From: Lumbricus rubellus
Taxonomy: Eukaryota > Annelida > Clitellata > Crassiclitellata > Lumbricidae
DNA length: 64,000 nucleotides
Assembly: GCA_945859605.1 (NCBI GenBank)
Contig: OX243815.1
Span: 23,166,684-23,230,683, forward strand
Direction: 5' to 3'
In this document: one piece after another, positions 35,326 through 47,013 of the stretch
Position numbering within the stretch: position 1 is the stretch's first letter
Layout: every line of letters starts with the position of its first letter
Notes under the pieces: model-generated
Told to the model about the DNA's origin: nothing
Seen by the model: only the letters and a program-made list of their open reading frames with translations
The model's database searches: none
Translations under genes and position numbers: made by a program

Positions 35326-36714
35326 GTAGCTGGGAATAGAACAACGAAGAACCAAGATAGCGTCGGACGGCCTCAGTTAAAGAGATTTCGCTGTCTTTTA
35401 TTGTAGTTCTCTGCTCCCTTGTTATGCCACACTCTGAATGTAATTTGTGCCGAATAAACCTTTAATGATGCTGTAAAATCTAATTTCTAGGTAATTTTCA
35501 GTGGGACGCATCATGCATAAAGGTTCTTTCTACGTCGCTCTTCAATTCGTGTGCTTTCTATGGTTTCTCTGATGAAACCTGTTTTGTTACAGACTGTTTA
35601 CCAGACTACATGTGTATTAATTAAACATCAGACAAAGTCGCAACAGCCACGCTTTGTCACATTCCTCCTACTCATTCTCTTTTTTTCTTCTTCTTGTACA
35701 ATGTACAGGCTACTTCTCTCGTCCGACTCACCCTGTGATCGCCATTGAAGAAATGCACGAGACACTGCGGCATTTAGTCCACGACTTCCATTAATAATTT
35801 GTCTCATTCATCAAGTTAGTTGATCCATGGCACAAATGTCTTCCACTCCCACACATCCTATCAGACTCTCTTGCAGACGATAAATAATGAACTTATCTTC
35901 ATAGTTGAATGGCTCTCTGCAAATAGCCTAGCCTTCTATGAACTCATATAAGCTTATAGGCCTAACTGACTCTATGTTGCTTCGTTCTAATAAAAATTTG
36001 TTCACAAAGTAATCGTAATCGTAATATCAAGGCTGTTATAGCATCTTCGCAGTCAATTATCAAGAAGGTGAGTAGCATTGTTTTCAACCATTGTAAATTG
36101 GTCGCCTGTTGGACATGAAGAAGAATTGAACTCCATACACCTGACCAGTGAATTTAATGTGGAATCTTACTGAGTTCGACAGAGCGGGTATAATGGTATA
36201 TGGCACGATAGAGCGTAGAGTCCAGGGTATACCAGATCTTCGTTGAAAGTGCAACGTAAAGTCAAAAGCTATCAATTCATATTGACGTGCTTCTATGTTC
36301 TATTGAAAATAAACGAGTCTAGACTACACGTCCGCGTGTTCGGCCATCCAGAGTTTGTCTCTAAGGTGTATTGAGGCAATCCTGCGAACTACAAAGGCGA
36401 TCCATGCACGCATACAACGTATACCTAGACGCATCACATTGAACTTTGCGCTCTTGGAATTGCGCTGGTCCTCCTGGTCTAGCGTGTAGCGCTGACAAAT
36501 GCAAAAGTAGATTCGCAATTACATTGCCAGCCAGCAAAGCGGACACAGCACAAATCGATATTGTCAAGTCACGCATCACTTCACTTGACATCGGACGTTT
36601 AAACTGTAACCTCTGTCCCGAGAGAGTTGCGGCTCTGTCGCCGCAAGAACCGGAAATATGTAGAAGCAGTCACACGAATCGATTTGCAGATGTTGGTCAC
36701 ACTTGAAACTTAGG
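35326..36714. other. Intergenic DNA, no gene seen
   Basis: No supported gene. An isolated AATAAA near 35453 could be a relic 3' end. Confidence 0.4.
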
Positions 36715-36930
36715 TAGACATGGATAGCTAGACAGACAAATCTATAGATAGACAGAAGGAGAGATACATAGACAGGTAAACAGGCACACTGATAGATAGA
36801 CTATAGCTATAGATAGACAGACAGATACATAGGCAAACATACATACGCATTGATATATTGACAGACACATAGACAGACAGACAGACAGATACATTGATAG
36901 ACAGAGAGACAGCTACTTTGACAGACAGTT
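36715..36930 (+). repeat. (GATA/GACA)n repeat
   Basis: Imperfect AGAC and AGAT tetranucleotides. Confidence 0.92.
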
Positions 36931-37129
36931 AGTGTTTGAAAACATGCCAGTTATAATAATTGTTCTATCCATTTAACATTTTTTGTGACTAGCTTAATGT
37001 TTCTTTGAAAGGTTTACAGAACCTCTCATGTTATTGTTATGCTACATTCCTGACATTGTTACATACATAGAGGCGATCAGAGATAAAGGGAAAGCGATGG
37101 AGATAGAGAGAATAAAGAAAAAGTCGGGA

Positions 37130-37265
37130 ATAGAGGGAGGAGAGAGAGTGGCAGACAGACAAAGACAGAGACAAAGACAGAGAGAGACAAAGAGAGACAA
37201 AGAGAGAAAGGGAGGGAGAGGAAGAGGGGAGAGAAAGTAATAAGGAAGAGAAAGAAAGACAGATA
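37130..37265 (+). repeat. Purine-rich GA repeat
   Basis: Imperfect GAGA/GACA tract. Confidence 0.88.
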
Positions 37266-38582
37266 ATCAATCGAGTATAATGTTATCACTCCTTAATGTT
37301 ACTTTCTTACAACGAATTGTTTATCAGTATAGTCTAAATTATGGCCTACTTTCATCATCCCAACGCTTACAAAGTTCACTTCATGCACATAAAAACATTC
37401 AACACACACACATTAGGCCTGTGTCACAAAGATACACACAGATATATAGATCTATATATTATATATTATATGTTTATTCGAATAATTGTATGTAGGGGTC
37501 GTCCACAAATGCATGCTGAAATTTTTATGAGGTTTCTATGTGCATTGCTCGTTTTTGAAATTCATAATATTTCTCAGAAATTGTGATCAGTCAAACAATT
37601 TCAGCCTAAAAACTCTGTCCATCTTATCTTAAATTCATGCTTGACGCAGCAGTATGCATGCAGTATTGACTAATGGCAACGACACTTTAGAATGATAAAT
37701 GAGATAAATAAATAAAAACATTTCGTGATTTATGAACATCATGACTTCTGATAACAAATGACTGAACACGAAGCCTCTGCTCAGAGTTTTGAACGTAAAA
37801 AGCCATGAATTCTTCCAGACATTTTTGTATTCACTTTATCAGACAGCAACTTTGAAATATTGGCAGCCGCTATTGCAAACATCTGTGGTCGAGACTTAGA
37901 AAAAGCGTCATATTGTCTCGCTTTTCGGTTCGTCATAAATGATTATTATAGGCCTAATCTTGCTTTTAAAGCTGAAAGCAGCATAGACTGAAATTTCAAG
38001 CAGTTAATAATATCCCCTTTTGTGCGAACAATGAGATGAAAAAAGGATGAAGCACGCGTTAAATTTGTCGGATTACAAGTAAAAGAGACTACAGCAGTCT
38101 GTTGAAGTAACTCGATAAACCCTATAAAGCTGACTGAGCCGCTGATTAGCTTTACTAAAAACGAAAAAATCTGTCGACAAACTTGCTTCCAAGACAAGAG
38201 CGATCTAAGATCCTGTACAAAAATCAGCAGTCAAAAATAATAAATTATTCGGTGTGACAAATGATATTTACCTAATATTGTACTAGCAACAGTAACAGTT
38301 TACTGCTTAGGACGGTAGATTGACGACGATGGGCTCAAACAATGCCCCCACCCATGCTCCCTGTCATTTTCCATATAATTATATTGCTTTTGTCATCTTT
38401 TGTCTAAAACTTGTTTTGTCCTCGTTCACATTATCATGTATTGTCACGCCATCGTAGCCGCCTTCGTCTTCCTTTGCCTCTCTTTCCCTCACGTCCTGCA
38501 AGTAGTGCATTGCGTCTGTGCAGACAACATCTTTAGCCTACAACTTAAAAGGTCGCAGTCTGCGCTGATTGACTTCGTTCAA
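37266..38582. other. Intergenic DNA, no gene seen
   Basis: No supported gene in about 1.3 kb. Confidence 0.4.
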
Positions 38583-38610
38583 TGCCTTCTAGTAGGCTAT
38601 CTAGAAGGCA
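38583..38610. repeat. Hairpin next to the 10-bp minisatellite
   Basis: Arms TGCCTTCTAG (38583-38592) and CTAGAAGGCA (38601-38610) are exact reverse complements around an 8-nt loop, three bases before the minisatellite. Confidence 0.85.
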
Positions 38611-38612
38611 AT

Positions 38613-38704
38613 ACTTCATCGGACTTCATCGGACTTCATCGGACTTCGTCGGACTTCGTCGGACTTCGTCGGACTTCATCGGACTTCATCGGACTTCATC
38701 GGAC
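38613..38704 (+). repeat. 10-bp minisatellite GGACTTC(A/G)TC
   Basis: Nine units in tandem with an ordered variant pattern: three ATC-type units, three GTC-type, three ATC-type. The plus frame across it (38400-38801) is open and gives a 10-residue protein repeat, but nothing else supports a gene. Confidence 0.95.
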
Positions 38705-39109
38705 AGTCTTCATCAGATCCTTTAGAACAAACTCGTGTTTCATCAGTTATAAATTTGTTGAACCTTCCGATACCTTCTGTTTCTCATATCCGTTGCAATG
38801 ATTTCGTTCTTGCGGCTCGAGGTCCGGCATTCTGTTGCGCTATGCAGATTATTATTATTATTTGCACAATGGCAGGAAATGAATAGAACAAGACTGTCGA
38901 AAACTAGACACGTACCAGCCTGCACGTGCAGGATTAAACATGATGAAAGCAATAGATTTTGAAAAATGATTTGGCATAAAAAGGACATAATTTTTATGCT
39001 CATTCACCGCCGTCAGATTAATTGCTGCTGTCCGTATTGATGATAATTATCGTGATGACATTTAGAATTGACAAGTATATCGCCAAAAGAAAAAAGATTC
39101 AATTGGGAC

Positions 39110-39335
39110 ACCGTGTATTATTATGATAATGACGATGCTGATGTCCATGCTAATGATGCAGTTGATGATGACGACACTGATGATGATCATCTGGTGACGA
39201 TGATACAGATGATTATACTGATGAAGATGTTGTTGCTGCTGCTAATGATATTAATTTTGAGGTCTGATGCTGATGATGATGTGATGCTGTTGCTGATGAT
39301 GATGTTAATGATGATGACGATGACGAAAAATGTGT
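39110..39335 (+). repeat. Degenerate (GAT)n tract
   Basis: Imperfect GAT, GAC and GCT triplets. Frames at 39068-39490 (+) and 39187-39591 (-) pass through it and are not supported. Confidence 0.8.
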
Positions 39336-39979
39336 CGAACCATGTTGATTGTTTCTCAGTTGCTTTGTGCTTTAGGTCATTGTTGCGCAACTTCTCAAAT
39401 GAATTAAGAATAAAGCAGCCAACAACTGATGTCCTGGAATTATGGCAACGAAACAAAACTGAAATCATTAGGATGATCAGAATACCATGATCTATTCGCC
39501 AAATTTTATTCCAAGAAATAATATTCTGTTCAATTATACTAAATGTCTGCATGTACAATTGTACATGTAGGCTACATTGTACATGGACCATGATGTTTGA
39601 CCTGCATGAAGCGCGTAAATGTATTATCTCAGAATTTATTCTTCTGCGTTCAAATGCGAGGCCTTGGGTGACAGCTCCTGATTATCTTCTACATTATGAT
39701 CTGATATTTGCTATGATTAGTTATATACCAACTGCAGTGACTTCATATAAGTCATCATATAATGACTGTGTATAGGGTTTACATATATACATAGACCCTA
39801 TAATAGCCGATATATTATGTAATTGCAAGACACATATTAACTGAGTTTGTATATACGGGTGTGTTATATTTGCGACGACGAAGGCACAGCAATAATTGAT
39901 ATAAAATTCGTTTGCGGGGAATGTTGATAATTGCAGTAATAAATTGTTCCTCCTGTCATCCGTTTCTCGACTGACTGTC

Positions 39980-40072
39980 CTTCGCCTCCGCCACTGCCAC
40001 CACCACCACCACCACCGCCGCCGCCGCCGCCACTACCAGCACCCCCGCCATCGCCGCCGCCACCCCGCCGCC
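39980..40072 (+). repeat. GC-rich CCN triplet repeat
   Basis: CCA, CCG and GCC triplets, read as His/Arg (plus) or poly-Gly (minus). Confidence 0.9.
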
Positions 40073-40310
40073 ACCGTTTCCTCGTATAGATTGCTCGTGA
40101 AGATGAGCCATCAGCCATCAGCGGCAGTAGACATTCGGGCTGCTGAAGGACAACCCAGCAAGACTATTGCACAGTCTGCACAGAGGAAGCTTTTGCAACA
40201 CCATACCATCCTATGTGGAGTAGATGGGGTAGAAGCTGCAAGGCTGCGTGGACTACAGCTGTAAAAACAGTAGGTTTTTAAAATGGGTCTGCATCATCCT
40301 GCATGGCCCT

Positions 40311-40380
40311 TTAACCCTTTACCGAACAAAGTATAGTGAATGATACGGGAATCCTATAATCTCGGGCGATAAAGGGTTAA
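40311..40380. mobile_element. Tiny piggyBac-like MITE (70 bp, TTAA ends)
   Basis: Begins TTAACCCTTTACCGA and ends TCGGGCGATAAAGGGTTAA: inverted ends with TTAA at both borders, the piggyBac target site. No coding sequence. At 70 bp it could also be a chance palindrome, but the TTAA/CCCTTT ends favour a piggyBac derivative. Confidence 0.55.
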
Positions 40381-40782
40381 ATAACAGCTGTAGAAGTCAA
40401 CGAGTGGCAATAAAAGACCGGGGGTTAATGTGTGGCTTTACACAGGGATTACGAAAGAGCGGTTATTCTTGGTTGACTCTGTCATTAGTTCTCAAGTCTC
40501 AACTGGTCGTCTCAAAGCTGTTTGGCCATTGGATGACGGCTTCTATTCTGCAGCTACACGCTGATCACTCAGTATAGCGCAGTTGAAACGAGTGTGATTA
40601 AGATTGAAGTTCTGTGTAAATGAGGATGTTAGGCCTACTGAATGTTTAATCGGTGTGCACATTGTTTGGTGTTCTTTATGCAGTGATTTGAAACAGCGTG
40701 ATTCATTCGTAATCGTTGACACTGCGCGGCTTTAAAGTCAAGAGTTTGAGCTTGACTCGGATCGGAACTTCCGCTCTGTTCT

Positions 40783-40960
40783 TTTTTAACGTGCAGTACT
40801 GTTGTACACAAAATGTGCAGTTCTAACTGGATTTGTGCTGTTGTAGAAGCACTTCTGTACAGTTAAAACTAGCAAAAAGGTCATTGTCCTCCGATTGGAA
40901 GTAATTTACCATGGAGGATGGGAAATAAAAGAAGGGGTTGTGCAGTTTTGAAAATTTCTT
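40783..40960 (+). repeat. Interspersed 'GTGCAG' repeat, copy 3
   Basis: Best match to 17567-17712: 'acacaaaatgtgcagtt', 'gtagaagcacttctgtacag', 'gattggaagtaatt', 'ccatggaggatggg', 'gaaggggttgtgcagtt'. Copy 3 has an extra 'ctaactggatttgtgctg' segment. Confidence 0.78.
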
Positions 40961-41724
40961 TAAAATAGCCCTGGTCACGAAAATTTACAACCAATTTGCA
41001 AATGGCGCGAACAAATAGTTGCTTCAAGATAATGGCACGCTCCAACCGATATTGGTGATTGAAATTCTAGAGTCTAGATCATGCTCAATTATTACGGTTA
41101 ATAAATCCAGAACTAATTCGACTTATTGAGTAGACAATGGCAGAGAATGGCGACAAAAAATACCAATCTATCAAAAGAATAACAATTTCATAATAGGAAA
41201 ATAAACTGGCCTATAAATTATAGCCCATCTGCTCGCTCTGTTTGAGAAGCTGATCAATGATTATTTCTATTAAGTGACAGTTTGATTTTTTTTATCCAAC
41301 TTGAATCTGAAACAGACTTGAGTTATTAACTGAGTTACAGGAAGTTCATTTCATCCAAATTCAGAAAAACATAGCCTGCTTGTTTACTTCGGTCTACGAA
41401 AGAACCAATAATATTGAATGTTTATGTTCAGCCGCATTAGAACAAAAACAATAACTAAGAAAGAGGGGTCAGGATAGCATAAACTACATGTAGCTATTAG
41501 CATTTGCGGGCTCCTGTTGCGCTGTGCTTAGTTGTTCATGATTGATCATGAGAGTTGAATAGGTCTATGTGCATTAAACAATGAAATAAGAAAGAAACTG
41601 TTTTGTCTGTTTTGACACGAATAGAGAAAAGAGAAATTGAACTACTTTACTTAGATCAACCCATCAGGCATGAAATCGCGATACTGTCAGAAGAGGAAAT
41701 AACGTCAAGACGAGAAGCAGGAAG
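40961..41724. other. Intergenic DNA, no gene seen
   Basis: AT-rich, no supported gene. Confidence 0.4.
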
Positions 41725-41925
41725 GAAGAAAGGAAGGAAGGAAGGAAGAAGAGAGGGACGGATGGATGGATGGACGGATGGATGGATGGACGGATAGATG
41801 GATGGATGGATGGCTGGCTGGATGGCTGGGTGAATGGATAAATAGATGGATGGATGGCTTGCTGGATGAATGAATGGATAAATAGATAGATGGATGGATG
41901 GATGTATGGACGGATGTGTGGATGG
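41725..41925 (+). repeat. (GGAA)n then (GGAT)n tetranucleotide tract
   Basis: Short GGAA units followed by GGAT/GGCT/AATA units. Lys/Arg-rich and Pro/Ser/Ile/His-rich frames over it are artefacts. Confidence 0.93.
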
Positions 41926-42743
41926 ATCGATTTGTCGTTGAACTTCCTCGACTGTGGACCATTTTCACAGAACGTGCTTTGGTTTTCGTTAAATATTTGA
42001 TCCATGCATGACCTCTATTCCGTCGCCTCGATGAGCCGTGCGGTATTAAAATCGTCTCTCTACCACCTCCTCTCTCTCTTCCCCACCCCTGTCGCACCCG
42101 CAGCCGAAGGCAGTTGATGCGGGCGGGCGGCTACCTCCTCCGTTGGGTGGATGGATGCGAGGCAGACCATGCAGACGATTGCACGGATCGTAGAAAAAGC
42201 GAGCGACATCGACCGAAGGAAACTGGAAATGGAAAATAGTTGGAAGCAGTTCCGCTGCTGCCGGGATTCATTGCCAACGGTAGACGACAACGTTCGATCG
42301 GAGGCTGACGTAACTTACCTTCAAATCGTTTCGACTTGAGAGAAGTTCTCGCCTTCGAATGCGTCGGATATAACTCCATTCGTTTCGCTATTCGCCACCG
42401 ATGCCGCAGAAGACAGATTGCTCCATTATTATAAGCGGCAACGGTCGACTGTCTGTCTGTCTTTGAACCTGTGCGCATTCGAGAGACGTATACGCTGCGC
42501 CAGACTGTTGCCTCATAAACAGTCATCTGCTCATCAGAGAATTACGGTTTTATTCAACGGACTCAGATTTTCGACCGTCGGTTAGCAGTTTTACTTTGGA
42601 ACTCAATCTGTCTCCGTATCTTTTGCGGTTTGAACGGTTCTATTATTTTGGGCGTTGAAAGGTGAGACAGAAGAATTTGGTTTGGTTCATCGATAGCTTC
42701 GATTTAGAATTTACATCGCTGTTCATCTTTCTAAATTCTTTCG
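41926..42743. other. Upstream region of the rhodopsin-class receptor
   Basis: Possible 5' untranslated/promoter sequence. A minus frame at 42131-42526 contains a donor-like AAG|GTAAGTTA at about 42322, but no partner exon was found. Confidence 0.4.
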
Positions 42744-43964
42744 ATGGATGACGCCATAGAAGTGACAGTCTTACGTCACGTGGACTTGGTTCCAGATGAT
42801 GACTGGGCGGAGGCGAGGGACCCCGTCACCGATTCTAACCTCCTATTTCCCACTACTAACGACTACAGCAACAACTATTCCGTTTACAATGGAACTAGAT
42901 CAGCAACAACCAAAAGCTTCGAGGTGCTGATGTCGACCTATATACTTCCGGTCATTGTTATAATGGGAACAATCGGAAACGTGCTCTCGTTCCTCGTTCT
43001 GCTTCGCTGCCAGATGAGAAGCACTTCCGTCTACTTCTACCTGATGTCACTCGCTGTGGCCGACACGTTCGTCCTTTACCTGGGCGCCTTCAAGTCCTGG
43101 ATTCGACTCATCGTCGGCTACGAACTGCTGCACGAATCGAACGGCGTTTGCCAGTTCGTCACCTTCCTCAACCTCTTCTGGCAGCATCTTTCCGCTTGGC
43201 TGATCGTCTTCGTCACGGTCGATCGGTTCGTCGTCGTCTGGTTTCCATTCAAGGCGTCGACGGTCTGCACGGTCACGAGGTCGCGCATAGCAACCGTTGT
43301 CTTGGTGATAGCGATCATCGTATACAACGGTCACGTCTTCTGGACGTACGATCTCACTTACCATCCCATCCGAAGAGCTCCTGTCTGCGGACCCGTATCC
43401 GACATGCCGTTCATGTTCAGGGAGTTCGAGTTCCTCAAACTGTCCACCTACTCTCTCATCCCGTTCGCCATCATTCTCGTCCTGAACGTCGCAATCATAA
43501 CCCGGCTCCACTGGCGTCCCTTCCTGCTCCGCGGCCAATCCGGTGACACCACGTCCACCTTCTCCGGCGCATCCCGCTCCGACTCGGCCGCACACGGGCG
43601 CCAGGCGAAGGTGACCTACATGCTGATTACCGTGTCGTTCGCTTTCCTCGTCCTTACTTTCCCGATCACTATTCACGCCATCCTCTTCAACCTGACCGGA
43701 GCCAGATACCAACACAATACGTTCCGACTCGTATCATTCCTGCTGATGTACACGAACCATGCCGTTAACTTCTATCTGTACTGCATCACTGGAAGGAAGT
43801 TCAGACGCGAACTGGAGGACCTGTCGAGGAACGCCTGCTCGAGAATGACGAAGCAGAGGGAGGGTGGTGGTGGTGGTTCGACCGTCTGCTCTCCGTCGAG
43901 AAAGACCCACGGACAGAGAACGAACCTCGTAGACATAGAACTGCACGAGTTGGTCAACACTTAA
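42744..43964 (+). CDS. Class A (rhodopsin-type) G-protein-coupled receptor, peptide-receptor-like, single exon
   Basis: 406 residues. A 60-residue extracellular N-terminus with N-glycosylation sites (near N43, N49) precedes seven helices: TM1 62-88 (N79), TM2 96-117 (LAVAD, D107), TM3 136-160, TM4 181-200, TM5 233-254 (P240), TM6 290-312 (TFPITIH, P307), TM7 328-348. C136 and C215 are placed for the conserved extracellular disulphide. The E/DRY motif is D160-R-F, and NPxxY is N342-F-Y-L-Y346, variants common in invertebrate FMRFamide/TRH/ghrelin-type peptide receptors. Helix 8 is GRKFRREL. A Gly-rich C-tail follows. It should couple to heterotrimeric G proteins at the plasma membrane; the ligand is unknown. 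The intronless form suggests a lineage-expanded receptor family. Confidence 0.9.
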   Translation: MDDAIEVTVLRHVDLVPDDDWAEARDPVTDSNLLFPTTNDYSNNYSVYNGTRSATTKSFEVLMSTYILPVIVIMGTIGNVLSFLVLLRCQMRSTSVYFYLMSLAVADTFVLYLGAFKSWIRLIVGYELLHESNGVCQFVTFLNLFWQHLSAWLIVFVTVDRFVVVWFPFKASTVCTVTRSRIATVVLVIAIIVYNGHVFWTYDLTYHPIRRAPVCGPVSDMPFMFREFEFLKLSTYSLIPFAIILVLNVAIITRLHWRPFLLRGQSGDTTSTFSGASRSDSAAHGRQAKVTYMLITVSFAFLVLTFPITIHAILFNLTGARYQHNTFRLVSFLLMYTNHAVNFYLYCITGRKFRRELEDLSRNACSRMTKQREGGGGGSTVCSPSRKTHGQRTNLVDIELHELVNT

Positions 43965-44656
43965 AATGACCGACGAATTAGTGATTAAGTCAGTTGTTCA
44001 GCAGGAGTTCAGATTGGTGCAGTTCACTGGTTACATTCGTGTTGGTTACATTCGTGTTGGTTACATTCGTGTTGGTTACATTCGTGTTGGTTACATTCGT
44101 GTTGGTTAATACACGTGCACATGCATGACTCAAGCTGACATGTTAAAGTGCAGGAGTCTTTCTCGAAATTGTAAATAATTACTAGACTTCCATCCACGTA
44201 CTACAGTATACTATACTATTTTTGAATCTGTAAAGCTCCTCTCACAGTGCAAGCTAAACAGAGGCGCTCCTAGTCCGAAGATCTCCTGGGAAAAAGAAAA
44301 GTGTTAAGTTAAGGAACCGCGCAGAAACAGTATAGGCCCATTATAGTGCTTCCAGACAGGATCTGAGTACAAGTTATATTATGGAGACCATTCCACAGCA
44401 AAGGGCCGACAGAAGCAAACGCACGATGCTGTGCTGTATCAGTCTGAGACTGTGGTACAAGAAGGTCATGAGGGTCATAAAGAGCGGAGACATAATTATG
44501 TGAAAATAACCTGTAATATTATACTGTAGGAAGACGTTGCGAAGAGCGTCTTTAAGAGTCTCCCATGAAAGGAGGTAGTCATGTAGACCTGTATGTGTGC
44601 GTACAGTACTATAATTATACACATTCATGCAGATATGTAAGTACCGGTATGCGTGT
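43965..44656. other. 3' flank of the receptor
   Basis: Contains a 15-bp minisatellite (44029-44108) and a possible SINE-tail fragment ('cagaggcgctcctagtcc', about 44262-44279). A candidate distal poly(A) signal is far downstream (46496). Confidence 0.4.
44029..44108 (+). repeat. 15-bp minisatellite GGTTACATTCGTGTT
   Basis: Five near-perfect tandem units within 65 bp after the receptor stop codon, probably in its 3' untranslated region. Confidence 0.95.
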
Positions 44657-44926
44657 GCAGCCTATGTATGTATGTGTGTATGTATGCATGTATGTATGTA
44701 TGCATGTATGTATGTACATGTATATATGTATGTACGTATGTATGTATGCATGTATGTATGTATGCATGCATGTATGTATGCATGTGTGTATGTACGTATG
44801 TATGTATGTATGTATGTATGTATGTATGTATGTATGTATGTATGTATGTATGTATGTATGTATGTATGTATGTATGTATGTATGTATGTATGTATGTATG
44901 TATGTATGTATGTATGTATGTATGAC

Positions 44927-44957
<31 letters not shown>

Positions 44958-45083
44958 TGTATGTATGTATGTATGTATGTATGTATGTATGTATGTATGT
45001 ATGTATGTATGTATGTATGTATGTATGTATGTATGTATGTATGTATGTATGTATGTATGTATGTATGTATGTATGTATGCCGG
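44657..45083 (+). repeat. (TATG)n tetranucleotide microsatellite, about 430 bp
   Basis: Almost uninterrupted TATG from about 44780, with one 'acatatg' break at 44923. Tetranucleotide period 4 against codon period 3 gives long Met-Tyr-Val-Cys frames in all three plus phases and Ile-His-Thr-Tyr on the minus; none is a gene. Confidence 0.98.
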
Positions 45084-45632
45084 TAAGCTTACTTAAGAAA
45101 ATGCATATGAATGTATGATTGCCTGCATAATACATATACGTATGTTTGCAACTATACTAGTTTGAGGGTTTGATTGTTTATTTGTTTTCGGATCTTTGTT
45201 TGTTTGTAGGGCATGCATGTTTAGCTCCAGTTTGATCGATTGGTCGATATGATATGATGGAATTGATCAACTGAGCGTGCAAAATGAATACATGCAAGCC
45301 ATGTATAGTCTAATTAACGTTTGGCAATGAGCCTACAAATGCCATTGAAGCATTGCACATTTTTCATTGCTGTTGTTTACTGTTGCAATAAAGATGGCAC
45401 ACACGCGGAGAATAACCTTGTAGCAGAGAGTCACTGCGCAAAACGGCAAAGCGTCCATAGTTCAGTTGCCGGGGTGGATTGTAGGCTATAATTATGTAGA
45501 AGGGTTGGATTTGCCTACCACTGCGAATAAACATAAATAGACTAACGTTGCATTGAAGGTCATTTGAATGATGAGATTACCTTAAAGATTAGGTTTGAGC
45601 TCACGGGTTTTTACGAGAAGACGAAGAAAAAG

Positions 45633-45671
<39 letters not shown>

Positions 45672-47005
45672 CAAATATACCACTAAAGACATTCGTGGAA
45701 GTTTTGTGGTCCAGAAACTTCCATTTGCAGCTTCAGCGCACGGTGACTGGTACCTACCAGTAATAAAAAAATACATCCCATCCGATAGTTAGGGCGGTTG
45801 CAATCATGAGGCAGCACACTTATCCCATGTTTTAATGGATCTATATCCTACCTATTGCCTAAAATCGGAGCAGCCGAAGCTGCTGAATTCAATTCTCCAA
45901 ACCTCTGGCTTGCCGCTGCAAATCGAATCTAAGATCTTAAAATGTACTTAGCCTACATAAGCACCGCCATATCAAGAGCTTTAAAACCTTCCGAATGAAA
46001 TCTTAATGAATGTGGCCAAACTATATTCAGATGTGAACACAGTCATAATAAGGCGAGCAATCTTGTAATTGTGCGCGCTACGAAATATTGATATAGGGCC
46101 TACTACAGATTTCTCTATTTAACCTCACGCAATGCTAGAGGTACGCATACCGGCACCCTCGATAACTGATTTTAAAGCTATGTAAAACTTTGAACTTCTT
46201 TCTTCGATTGACAAACTCTGAGACGCGATTTAAAATGAAGGGCTGTTTTGACGTGGCATAGGCCTATAATAATAATTTGTATAGCTTGTACAGTGTAGAC
46301 GCGTCTCATACGGTGCGACCGCAAGAATAAATTTATTAGCATAAGAACTGTAGACGGTATAGTATAGTGTGATCGGTGTATTATGTATTGTGTATCAGAC
46401 GAACTTATAACGTGTACATAATTGCGATGTACTTATGTAGTTCTATTTCTAGCAAATTCTAGTCGATGATTTCTCTGTACAAATGAATGACATTGAATAA
46501 AAGAGTTTTATGTATGTTCATTGCATATTCGTGTTACTCATGACCATGTTCTCTTTTAGGAATTTAGTCACGTTATCAGTATTTTATTTGGCATAAATTT
46601 AACTATTATTTGCAGCGAGTCATTTGCGCAGTTAAAAGAGAAACAAACAATATTAGCAATGAAGACAGATATTCCTCTGCCCGCATTTTCATGAGTATCG
46701 GATTGGAGCCTTGTTGGCTATAGACCACTGAGACCAGACTAGACTAGTGTCTCCAATGGAAATAGGGGTCTTATACGGATCAACGTGGGCATGCTGGTAG
46801 TTTCTGGCCTTCTGCCACAGGTTCGCCCATGTTCAGAACGGTGATGAAAAGTCCAAACGAATACAGTAGAGTCAAGGCTATAAAGCAGCTAAATTGGATT
46901 GTAACAAATGGTGAATATCATTGTGCTTCGCTGTTGCGCAGCCTAATGAACAAACACATACAGCTCGAACTCTACATTTAGATAAATGACTTTACTGAAT
47001 AGAGG
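45084..47005. other. Intergenic DNA; possible distal poly(A) site
   Basis: A (TA)n tract lies at 45634-45668. At 46495-46520 'gaataaaagag' followed by GT-rich sequence looks like a cleavage/polyadenylation region and might end the receptor transcript. No other gene. Confidence 0.4.
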
Positions 47006-47013
47006 CAGCGGAT

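Noticed and set aside
36715..36930. CRISPR-like array
   Set aside because: Tetranucleotide repeats without spacers, in an animal genome.
38400..38801. 133-codon frame across the 10-bp minisatellite
   Set aside because: Outside the repeat there is no motif or conserved feature; open by chance plus repeat.
42131..42526. Possible minus-strand first exon with a GTAAGT donor
   Set aside because: A single donor motif without a partner acceptor or coding signal is not enough.
44565..45135. Long Met-Tyr-Val-Cys / Ile-His-Thr-Tyr frames on both strands
   Set aside because: A tetranucleotide array stays open in all phases; no non-repeat coding sequence is attached.
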